From Acidobacteriota bacterium (GTDB taxonomy: Bacteria > Acidobacteriota > Blastocatellia > Pyrinomonadales > Pyrinomonadaceae): a DNA stretch of 7,552 nt. The stretch lies in NCBI GenBank assembly GCA_019247865.1, contig JAFBAJ010000057.1, positions 1 to 7,552 on the forward strand, in the 5' to 3' direction. Numbering within the stretch: position 1 is the stretch's first letter; every line of letters begins with the position of its first letter. A program made the position numbers and the translations under genes. This document shows positions 1 to 6,015 of the stretch, in pieces. The notes beneath the pieces are model-generated. The model did not search any database. It had not been told where the DNA came from and worked only from the letters and a program-made list of their open reading frames with translations.

Positions 1-1515
1 GCCGTACTCCTTGCCGGTCAGGCCGAACGACTTGTCGAACTTCTTGAACAGCTCGTAGAGCGAGAAGTGCGTCGGCGCTTTGTACGGATTGTAATGCTTG
101 AGGAGCGTCAAGCCCATCATCAGGTTCGACATCCACTTGCCGCGCGCCGCGTCCGTGATCTTCTGCATATCTTTGACGAGCCCCGGAATGTTCAGGAACT
201 CCGGCACCGGGCTCATCTCTTTGGTGTCCTTGTCGATCATCACGGCCGTGCCGACGCCGCAGTTCGGGTGGCAACCGCAGGAGACCTGCCCCCACTCCGC
301 CTCCGGCCCGTGCACGAGGTCTGCGAAGTCCGCGAAAGCTCCCATTAGCGAGAGCGGGAACCAGTCGCGCGTCGGCTCTGTGATGCCGACCTGGCTTTTC
401 ACATCGTGCGCCAGATGCGAGAGCGTGTAACGCTGCTGCATACGACGCTCGGGCGTGATCTCTTCATCACGACCGGTGAACGAAACCGGCTGGAACGAGA
501 GAAACGCGATCTTCTTAGGATTGTCGAGCGCGAAGCGAATGATCGAGCCGACCTGGTCGTTGTTGATGCCGTTGACCAGCGTCGTCACCAGGACGATCTC
601 CACGCCGGCTTCGTGCAGGTTATTAATCGCGCGCAATTTCACGTCGAACAGGTTGCCCACCTGACGATGGCTGTTGGCGTCGTTGCCGATGCCGTCGAAT
701 TGCAGATAGACGTAGCGCAGGCCAGCCTCTGCGGCTTCGCGGCAGAACTCTTTGCTCTTGGCGAACTCGATGCCGTTGGTCGCCGCCTGCACGCTGTTAT
801 ATCCGACCTTGCGCGAATACTTGACGGCTTCGAGGAAGTGCGGCGAGATGGTCGGCTCACCGCCGGAGAACTGCACGGACATCTGGCGACGCGGCTTGAT
901 GGAAATGGCGTTGTCGAGAATCTCCTTGATGTCGTCCATGCTCAGCTCGTGCACGAAACCGACCTGGTTCGCGTCCATGAAGCACGGGTCGCACATCATG
1001 TTGCAGCGATTGGTCAAATCAACCGTGAGCACGCCGCCGCGACCGTACTTGATCGTGCTGGAACCGTGATTGTGCAATTTCTCGTCGTTATGCGCTTCGA
1101 TGTCGCGTCCCGGAAACATCGCTTCGATGTGCGTCAGGAACTTCGAATCAATCGCCATCAGGTCTTCAAAGTGGCCGTGAACCGGGCAATCTTTGACCAT
1201 CAGGATCTGTCCGTCGCGCTCGACGATCTGCGCCTTGATCTCGCCGACCTTTTCGTTGAGAAGCGTGCTGACATCTCTCTTGCCGCCGATAATTGCTTCG
1301 CGCGCCTCGATCACGCACTGGGGGCAGAGCGAGTCTGTCGTGCGCGGCCAGCCCAGGGTCGGTTTCGATTTCTGCCAGGACTTGAGAAGCGGTTTGTCCG
1401 ACCACTTGGGGGTGAAAGACGGGTTCGGCTTATATTTATTAACTGACTGAATGGCATTGAATAAGCCGCTCGCAATGACGGTCAAGCCCTTCTCGGCGTG
1501 TTTGATCGGTTTCAT
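1..1515 (-). CDS. Tes-like radical SAM enzyme (COG1964, tetraether/membrane-spanning lipid synthase family), 3' end outside window
   Basis: An open frame of 505 codons starts at the ATG at 1515-1513 and runs off the left edge without a stop. AAGGA (minus strand, 1525-1521) sits 5 nt upstream of the ATG. Seen directly: LCPQC (C64, C67) and DCPVHG (C110), resembling a small rubredoxin-like metal site; the radical SAM cluster motif CNMMCDPC (C171, C175, C178); SGGEPT at 217-222, the SAM-binding GGE motif; and CGCHPNC (C413, C415, C419), likely auxiliary Fe-S ligands. This order of motifs is that of COG1964, which includes archaeal tetraether lipid synthase (MJ0619 type). That enzyme joins lipid tails by carbon-carbon bond formation between unactivated methyl ends. 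By inference, a bacterial member could make membrane-spanning fatty acids such as iso-diabolic acid, acting at the inner face of the cytoplasmic membrane. About 60 residues precede LCPQC. The family assignment is strong; the substrate is not proven, and another radical SAM coupling or methylation role remains possible. Confidence 0.85.
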   Translation of the reverse strand, partial: MKPIKHAEKGLTVIASGLFNAIQSVNKYKPNPSFTPKWSDKPLLKSWQKSKPTLGWPRTTDSLCPQCVIEAREAIIGGKRDVSTLLNEKVGEIKAQIVERDGQILMVKDCPVHGHFEDLMAIDSKFLTHIEAMFPGRDIEAHNDEKLHNHGSSTIKYGRGGVLTVDLTNRCNMMCDPCFMDANQVGFVHELSMDDIKEILDNAISIKPRRQMSVQFSGGEPTISPHFLEAVKYSRKVGYNSVQAATNGIEFAKSKEFCREAAEAGLRYVYLQFDGIGNDANSHRQVGNLFDVKLRAINNLHEAGVEIVLVTTLVNGINNDQVGSIIRFALDNPKKIAFLSFQPVSFTGRDEEITPERRMQQRYTLSHLAHDVKSQVGITEPTRDWFPLSLMGAFADFADLVHGPEAEWGQVSCGCHPNCGVGTAVMIDKDTKEMSPVPEFLNIPGLVKDMQKITDAARGKWMSNLMMGLTLLKHYNPYKAPTHFSLYELFKKFDKSFGLTGKEYG

Positions 1516-1649
1516 GTTTTTCCTTTTAGCTTTTCTGGAATACTGATGCGTGCCTACACTTAAATCGCCTGACGGGGGAATTCACCTTAGACGACGGCAA
1601 AATGGCAATCTTTCAATTGCAAGGCCCGTGCCGCCCTTTCCGCGTTTCC

Positions 1650-1681
1650 AAGCTAAACCTTGTCATATCACAACTTAGCTT
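1650..1681. repeat. 7-bp inverted repeat AAGCTAA / TTAGCTT
   Basis: AAGCTAA at 1650-1656 is exactly inverted as TTAGCTT at 1675-1681, with 18 nt between the arms. A third copy, TTAGCTT at 1526-1532, lies next to the ribosome binding site of the Tes-like gene. The element could be an operator or a weak hairpin in the leader of that gene. It is short enough to be chance. Confidence 0.3.
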
Positions 1682-1761
1682 CTTCAAACGGCATCTCAGC
1701 CGCCTTTCCAGCCCCTATCCGGCTGTGTCAGAATCACTCAAAAACGGTTTCGCTCCGGCGC

Positions 1762-1778
1762 GTGTCGCATAATGACAC
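1762..1778. repeat. Inverted repeat GTGTC-N7-GACAC spanning a -10-like CATAAT
   Basis: Arms GTGTC (1762-1766) and GACAC (1774-1778) flank a 7-nt centre. CATAAT at 1768-1773, which matches the sigma70 -10 consensus at 5 of 6 positions, lies mostly inside that centre. The arrangement would suit a repressor site over a promoter, but no good -35 hexamer stands 16-18 nt upstream. Confidence 0.25.
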
Positions 1779-2017
1779 CAATCCTGTACAGAGGAGCTGC
1801 GATGCTTGGAATCTTTTCCAGATAACTGAGATGGCCTGGAGCGACCCGAAAAAGGGATCTCAAAAGCTCGCCAGGGGTGGTTCGGGATACGTTTTTCCAC
1901 ACCTGTGATAAAAAGTTTCGACCCCTATCTATCCTGTTTCCAAGACATCGCACTTTGATGCCCATCTCGCGGATTTCCGTTCGCCAACTGTTTGCCGCTC
2001 AGCACGGGATATTCTTC

Positions 2018-2030
2018 TTACTTCAAGTAA
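2018..2030. repeat. Perfect 6-1-6 palindrome, possible operator
   Basis: TTACTT (2018-2023) and AAGTAA (2025-2030) are exact reverse complements around a single C. ATATT (2009-2013) and AATAT (2030-2034) extend the A/T-rich symmetry loosely. The site lies about 40 bp upstream of the candidate -35 of the phosphoglucomutase promoter, a plausible place for a dimeric regulator. The regulator is unknown. Confidence 0.3.
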
Positions 2031-2034
2031 ATAT

Positions 2035-2054
2035 TGAACTTAGGGGCTGAACTT
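2035..2054. repeat. Direct repeat TGAACTT x2, 13-bp period
   Basis: TGAACTT occurs at 2035-2041 and again at 2048-2054, just upstream of the candidate -35 at 2071. A second tandem pair, TTGAAAG at 2138-2144 and 2148-2154, has a period of one helical turn (10 bp) and lies downstream of the candidate -10. Either pair could bind a regulator, but both are short. Confidence 0.25.
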
Positions 2055-2070
2055 GTTGCAAAGAAAAGTC

Positions 2071-2099
2071 TTTACACTCCAGTCGGTAGATGTTACAGT
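2071..2099 (+). promoter_or_regulatory. Candidate sigma70-type promoter for the phosphoglucomutase operon
   Basis: TTTACA (2071-2076, 5 of 6 to the -35 consensus) is followed after 17 nt by TACAGT (2094-2099, 4 of 6 to the -10 consensus). Transcription would start near 2106 and leave a leader of about 135 nt before the gene. Other weak hexamer pairs exist closer to the start codon, so this placement is tentative. Confidence 0.35.
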
Positions 2100-2241
2100 C
2101 CGGCCACTTTGCCGCTAAATGCTTGATAGGCAAAGAATTGAAAGAGTTTGAAAGCACATTACTTGGGGGCGTTCGCCTTTCATCGACACACTATCTTGGG
2201 TTTTCGTTACACAAAAGATACAGCGATATCAGACGAGACCA

Positions 2242-3648
2242 ATGGCAATCCGATTCGGAACATCCGGCTGGCGCGCAATAATCGCCGATGAATTTACGTT
2301 CGCGGGCGTCAGGACTGTGACGCAGGCCATCTGCGAGCAGTTGCGCGCGGGCGGCGTGGAGAAGAACACGTTCATCGTCGGTTATGACACCCGCTTCCTG
2401 GGAGAGCAGTTCGCCGCCGCCTGCGTCAAAGAGGTCTCTGCGCGTGGTTTTCGCGCCCTTTTATGCAACGGCCCGACGCCGACGCCGACCATCTCTTACG
2501 CGATTCGGAGCCAGAAGGCGGCCGGTGCGATTAACTTCACGGCCTCGCACAACCCTCCCGAATATAACGGGATGAAGTTTTCGACGGCCGACGGCGCGCC
2601 CGCTCTGCCGGAGATCACAAAGCAGGTCGAGCAGCGCATTATTGAGATTCGCGCGCGTGGTGAAGAGAGTCAGACCGCTTCAGAGAGCGGCAGCGCCCCG
2701 GAAGTTTATGACCCGCGTCCGGGCTATCTGGCGGAGATCGCCGGCAAGATCAACTTTGAAGCAATCGCAGGAGCTGGCGGGCGTTACGCTTATGACCCGC
2801 TGTGGGGGACTGGCAGAGGTTATCTGGACGAAGCCTTGCGCATGCACGGTCTGGAAGTCGAGACGATACATGATTGGCGCGACGTGATGTTCGGCGGGCG
2901 CTCGCCGGAGCCGGAGTCGAGCCACCTGGACGAGTTGCGGGCGGCGATGGAGCAGAACGATTGCGTGCTGGGTCTGGCGACCGACGGCGATGGCGACAGG
3001 TTCGGCGTGCTCGACAAGGGAGGCGTGTTCATCACGCCGAATCAGTTGATTGCGCTGCTCTTTGATTATCTTGCCGATGCGCGCGGATGGACGGAAGGTG
3101 TGGCCCGCTCGGTCGCCACTTCGCACCTCGTTGACCGCGTGGCCGAGTCGCGTGGCTTGCCCGTTTACGAAACTCCCGTGGGCTTCAAATTTATCGGAGA
3201 GCTGATCAATGAAGACAAAATCATCCTCGGCGGGGAAGAATCGGCGGGACTCTCGATCAAAGGTCACTACCCGGAGAAAGATGGCATCCTTGCGTGTCTG
3301 CTCGCAGCGGAGGCGGTCGCGGCGCGCGGCGCGAGCCTGAGCGAGCAACTGGAAGATTTATACAATCGCGTCGGGCGGATCGAATCGGGCCGCATCGGAG
3401 TGCGCTTGACGCCGGAGATCGCGGCCTCTCTTCCCGACAGATTGCAGCGCGAGCCAGAAGAGATCGGTGGACGCAAGGTAGAGCGCGTGAACCGCGCCGA
3501 TGGAGTCAAATTTATTTTCAATGATGGAACGTGGTTGTTGATGCGTCCATCCGGCACAGAACCGCTGGTGCGGATTTACGCCGAAGCGGAGAGACAACAA
3601 GACCTGGAGGTGCTCCTTGAACAAGGCCGCAAATACTTACTGGACTGA
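2242..3648 (+). CDS. Phosphoglucomutase / phosphomannomutase (alpha-D-phosphohexomutase family)
   Basis: A 468-residue protein that moves the phosphate between C1 and C6 of a hexose phosphate through a phosphoserine, feeding glycogen, nucleotide-sugar and envelope synthesis in the cytoplasm. All four family landmarks are present: the FGTSGWR N-terminus; the active-site loop TASHNPPEYNG with phosphoserine S102; the metal loop DGDGDR (248-253); and the sugar-binding loop GGEESAG (330-336). The phosphate-binding loop RPSGTEPLVRIY begins at 435. The length is normal for the family. GEES in the sugar loop favours a glucose-phosphate or dual-specificity enzyme over GlmM, which usually has GEQSGH and begins FGTDGIRG. 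The ATG at 2242 has only a weak Shine-Dalgarno (GAG near 2233), but it gives the conserved N-terminus directly. The 3' end overlaps the next gene by 32 bp. Exact hexose preference cannot be read from sequence alone. Confidence 0.93.
   Translation: MAIRFGTSGWRAIIADEFTFAGVRTVTQAICEQLRAGGVEKNTFIVGYDTRFLGEQFAAACVKEVSARGFRALLCNGPTPTPTISYAIRSQKAAGAINFTASHNPPEYNGMKFSTADGAPALPEITKQVEQRIIEIRARGEESQTASESGSAPEVYDPRPGYLAEIAGKINFEAIAGAGGRYAYDPLWGTGRGYLDEALRMHGLEVETIHDWRDVMFGGRSPEPESSHLDELRAAMEQNDCVLGLATDGDGDRFGVLDKGGVFITPNQLIALLFDYLADARGWTEGVARSVATSHLVDRVAESRGLPVYETPVGFKFIGELINEDKIILGGEESAGLSIKGHYPEKDGILACLLAAEAVAARGASLSEQLEDLYNRVGRIESGRIGVRLTPEIAASLPDRLQREPEEIGGRKVERVNRADGVKFIFNDGTWLLMRPSGTEPLVRIYAEAERQQDLEVLLEQGRKYLLD
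3606..3610 (+). promoter_or_regulatory. Internal Shine-Dalgarno GGAGG for the TTG-start gene
   Basis: GGAGG lies inside the last codons of the phosphoglucomutase gene, 6 nt before TTG at 3617. This fixes the non-ATG start of the next gene and implies that ribosomes initiate within the upstream cistron. Confidence 0.7.
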
Positions 3649-4033
3649 CCAACGCCTGCGCACGCAACGCGTCGCCACACGCCCGATGCCGGCGCTCGCT
3701 CCGGCGCGCGATCTCTCGCGCGAGCTGATCGGAACGCGGACGGAGATTCGCCGTCGCGGCGGCATCATTCCGCCGTGGGTGCTGTTCACGACGATCATCC
3801 TGGCGACCTTCGCGCTCTGCGTCTCAGTCACCCTGCGCACACACGCCGAGAGGAATGCGGCCACGCAGCAGTTTCAGACGATCTCTACCGAAGTCGAAGC
3901 GCTGCGCAACAACAACGCGGCGCTGGCGGTCGAAGTCCATCGCCTGCGCGAGAACCCGCGCGCCATCGAGGCCGCCGCACGGACGCGGCTCAACATGGTG
4001 CGCTCCAACGAGATTATTGTGCCTGTCGAATGA
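3617..4033 (+). CDS. FtsL/DivIC (FtsB)-like septum-formation membrane protein
   Basis: A 138-residue protein with a basic cytoplasmic N-terminus of about 50 residues, one hydrophobic span at about 52-72, and a heptad-like coiled coil at about 76-111. It ends in RENPRAIEAAARTRLNMVR, followed by EIIVPVE. The N-P-x-x-I-E-x-x-A-R-x-x-L-x-M-V motif after a coiled coil is typical of the FtsB/DivIC septum initiator family. These bitopic proteins link FtsQ/DivIB and FtsL and help activate septal peptidoglycan synthesis. The start is TTG, chosen because GGAGG stands 6 nt upstream. No ATG in frame precedes the transmembrane segment except M24, which lacks such a site. The 32-bp overlap with the phosphoglucomutase gene suggests translational coupling. 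The motif cannot cleanly separate FtsB/DivIC from FtsL. The N-terminal tail is longer than in E. coli FtsB, which is closer to 100 residues overall. Confidence 0.8.
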   Translation: MNKAANTYWTDQRLRTQRVATRPMPALAPARDLSRELIGTRTEIRRRGGIIPPWVLFTTIILATFALCVSVTLRTHAERNAATQQFQTISTEVEALRNNNAALAVEVHRLRENPRAIEAAARTRLNMVRSNEIIVPVE

Positions 4034-4146
4034 GTCCATCGGGGAGGCTCGTTCGAGACCGGAGGCCAAAGGAATCTGTACCTGCCTGTCGCCTTCCGCC
4101 TGCTTCCCTGCTTTGCTTCCTGCTGACAAGGGTTCCTTCCGTTTGT

Positions 4147-4187
4147 GCGCGACGCGGGGCTGCCACCCGGCGTCGCGCTCCTCTTTT
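4147..4187 (+). terminator. Intrinsic terminator after the phosphoglucomutase-DivIC operon
   Basis: GCGCGACGC (4147-4155) pairs perfectly with GCGTCGCGC (4170-4178). Inside it, one G-G mismatch is followed by three further G-C pairs, closing a 6-nt loop. The tail TCCTCTTTT (4179-4187) is T-rich. It lies 113 nt after the stop codon at 4033 and just ahead of a new promoter. Confidence 0.75.
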
Positions 4188-4209
4188 AAATCTCTCAAAG
4201 AACAGGTGG

Positions 4210-4239
4210 TTGACACTGCCGTGAGCCGTCAACTAATAT
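4210..4239 (+). promoter_or_regulatory. Sigma70-type promoter for the acyl-CoA mutase cluster
   Basis: A perfect -35 hexamer, TTGACA (4210-4215), is followed after 18 nt by TAATAT (4234-4239), 4 of 6 to the -10 consensus, within an A/T-rich stretch. The predicted start near 4246 gives a leader of about 70 nt before the ATG at 4317. The position between a terminator and the mutase gene supports it. Confidence 0.6.
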
Positions 4240-4316
4240 CGAATCATCTAAAATTTTTGTGAACCAGAGCGCGCGTGAGCGCATCAACCGCTGCGTCCGA
4301 ACAGTCAAGAGGAATT

Positions 4317-5996
4317 ATGCCTGAAACGAAAGAGATCACATCGCCAGAGCAAGCTGCCGCCGAGCGTTGGGAGCAGGAAACGGTCGCTCCCGTCATTCAG
4401 AAGCGTCCCGAACGCAGGCAGCGTTTCGAGGGCGTCTCGCTCGAAGAGGTCAATCGACTCTACACCCCGGCCGACACGGAAGGGATAGACTTCGAGCGTG
4501 ACATCTCTTTTCCGGGCGAGTTCCCTTACACGCGCGGCATACATCCGACCGGATATCGCGGCAAGCTCTGGACGATGCGCCAGTTCGCGGGCTTCGGCAC
4601 GCCCGAGGAGACGAACGCGCGCTTCAAGTACCTGATGCATCAGGGGCAGACAGGGCTCTCTGTCGCTTATGATCTGCCCGCGCTGATGGGCTACGATTCG
4701 GACTCGCCTTTATCAGAGGGCGAAGTCGGCAAGTGCGGCGTCGCCGTCTCTTCGCTCGCGGACATGGAGATACTCTTTGACGGCATCCCGCTCGAAGAGG
4801 TCACGGTCTCGCAGACGATCAATGCGCCGGCCTCCATCTTTCTGGCGATGTATCTGGTCGTGGCCGAGAAGCAGGGCGCGGACTGGAAGAAGATTTCGGG
4901 CACGTTGCAGAACGATATTTTGAAGGAGTACATCGCGCAGAAGGAATGGATCTATCCGATCCGCCCGGCGATGAAGCTCGTCACGGACACCTTCGAGTTC
5001 TGCACACAGCACGTGCCGCGCTACAACCCGATTTCCGTCAGCGGCTATCACATACGCGAAGCGGGCGCGACCGCGATGCAGGAGCTGGCTTTCACTCTGC
5101 GCGACGGCGTCGAGTACGTGGATTGGGGCGTGCGCGCGGGGCTCGACGTGGACGAGTTCGTTCCGCGCATCTCCTTCTTCTTCAACGCGCACAACGATTT
5201 CTTTGAAGAGATCGCGAAGTATCGCGCGGCGCGGCGCATCTGGGCGCGCGTCATGCGCGAGCGGTTCGGAGCGAAAAGCGAGCGCACGCTGCAATTACGT
5301 TTCCACACGCAGACGGCCGGCGTTTCGCTGACAGTCCAGCAGCCGCTCAACAACATCGTGCGCGTGGCGATACAGGCCCTGGCGGGAGTGCTCGGCGGGA
5401 CGCAATCGCTGCACACGGATTCCTACGACGAAGCCCTCGCGCTCCCGACCGACCGCGCGGCGCTCATCGCACTGCGCACGCAGCAGATCATCGCCGAAGA
5501 GACAGGCGTGCCGAACACCGTCGACCCGCTCGGCGGCTCCTACTTCGTCGAGGCGCTGACCAAGAAGATGGAGGACGGCGCGCTCGATTACTTTGAGAAG
5601 ATAGACGCGATGGGCGGGATGGTCGAAGCCATCGAGAAGGGATTTCCGCAGCGCGAGATTCAGGAGTCGGCCTATCAATATCAGAAGGCCGTCGAACGCG
5701 GCGAGCAAACGATTGTCGGCGTCAACAAGTATCAGATGTCGGACGAGCCGGAAGTTCCGATTCTCATCATCAACGAGGGCGTGCGCGAGAGCCAGATCGC
5801 GCGGCTCGAAAAGACGCGCACGCGGCGCGACAAGGGAGCTGTCGCCAACGCGCTCGAAGGATTGAAGCGTGCGACGCAGAGCGGCGAGAACACGATGCCC
5901 GCGACCATCGAAGCCGTCCGCGCCTACGCGACGCTCGGCGAGATCTGCGACGCGCTGCGCGACGTGTACGGGCTCTATGAAGAGCCTGCTTTTTGA
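4317..5996 (+). CDS. icmA: Acyl-CoA mutase large subunit, predicted isobutyryl-CoA mutase (IcmA-type)
   Basis: A 559-residue catalytic subunit of an adenosylcobalamin-dependent acyl-CoA mutase. It has the substrate-binding TIM barrel ([13 protein letters not shown] at 88-100, MGYDSD at 124-129, SGTLQND at 194-200, SGYHIREAG at 242-250 with active-site H245) but lacks the C-terminal B12 domain, which is encoded separately at 6796-7200. In methylmalonyl-CoA mutase, Tyr89 and Arg207 (Propionibacterium numbering) bind the free carboxylate. Here the aligned residues, 118 apart as in the family, are Phe90 and Gln208, the pair known from isobutyryl-CoA mutase. A117, where 2-hydroxyisobutyryl-CoA mutase has Asp, argues against that enzyme. 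The predicted reaction is n-butyryl-CoA to isobutyryl-CoA. Start: AAGAGGA lies just before the ATG at 4317; an in-frame GTG at 4275 lacks such a site. Substrate is inferred from two residues; related branched acyl-CoAs are possible. Confidence 0.88.
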   Translation: MPETKEITSPEQAAAERWEQETVAPVIQKRPERRQRFEGVSLEEVNRLYTPADTEGIDFERDISFPGEFPYTRGIHPTGYRGKLWTMRQFAGFGTPEETNARFKYLMHQGQTGLSVAYDLPALMGYDSDSPLSEGEVGKCGVAVSSLADMEILFDGIPLEEVTVSQTINAPASIFLAMYLVVAEKQGADWKKISGTLQNDILKEYIAQKEWIYPIRPAMKLVTDTFEFCTQHVPRYNPISVSGYHIREAGATAMQELAFTLRDGVEYVDWGVRAGLDVDEFVPRISFFFNAHNDFFEEIAKYRAARRIWARVMRERFGAKSERTLQLRFHTQTAGVSLTVQQPLNNIVRVAIQALAGVLGGTQSLHTDSYDEALALPTDRAALIALRTQQIIAEETGVPNTVDPLGGSYFVEALTKKMEDGALDYFEKIDAMGGMVEAIEKGFPQREIQESAYQYQKAVERGEQTIVGVNKYQMSDEPEVPILIINEGVRESQIARLEKTRTRRDKGAVANALEGLKRATQSGENTMPATIEAVRAYATLGEICDALRDVYGLYEEPAF

Positions 5997-6015
5997 GATG
6001 CGACAAGGAAACCGA

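Larger units (their letters stand above)
1516..2241. other. Long divergent intergenic region, no convincing gene
   Basis: This 726-bp spacer separates the start of the Tes-like gene (minus strand) from the start of the phosphoglucomutase gene (plus strand). It is visibly less GC-rich than the flanking genes and contains A/T runs. The open frames inside it are short, have no recognisable motif, and overlap one another on both strands, so I call none of them. The region must hold the promoters of both neighbours. It carries several short symmetric elements, listed separately, and a 7-codon frame (1802-1825) that follows GAGGAG at good spacing. I see no tRNA-like cloverleaf, known riboswitch core or insertion-sequence ends. 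Confidence 0.6.

Noticed and set aside
406..1446. 346-codon plus-strand open frame
   Set aside because: It is the antisense shadow of the Tes-like gene. The minus strand carries all the radical SAM motifs, while this frame shows none.
1660..1908. 82-codon plus-strand open frame in the divergent spacer
   Set aside because: It has no clear ribosome binding site and no family motif. Two overlapping minus-strand frames are equally open, so it is not supported as a gene.
2090..2281. 63-codon plus-strand open frame reaching into the phosphoglucomutase gene
   Set aside because: It overlaps the candidate -10 and the start of a certain gene in another frame, and it has no motif.
2680..3348. 222-codon minus-strand open frame
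   Set aside because: It is antisense to the phosphoglucomutase core, where the plus frame has the metal and sugar loops.
2242..3648. Phosphoglucosamine mutase (GlmM)
   Set aside because: The N-terminus is FGTSGWR, not FGTDGIRG, and the sugar loop is GEESAG, not GEQSGH.
4275..4316. GTG start 14 codons upstream for the mutase large subunit
   Set aside because: No Shine-Dalgarno precedes it, whereas AAGAGGA stands directly before the ATG at 4317, and the resulting 559-residue length fits the family.
5869..6015. Upstream extension of the DUF3298 gene into the mutase gene
   Set aside because: It would bury the signal peptide behind about 49 arginine-rich residues read out of frame from the mutase end. 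The ATG at 6016 has AAGGA at good spacing.
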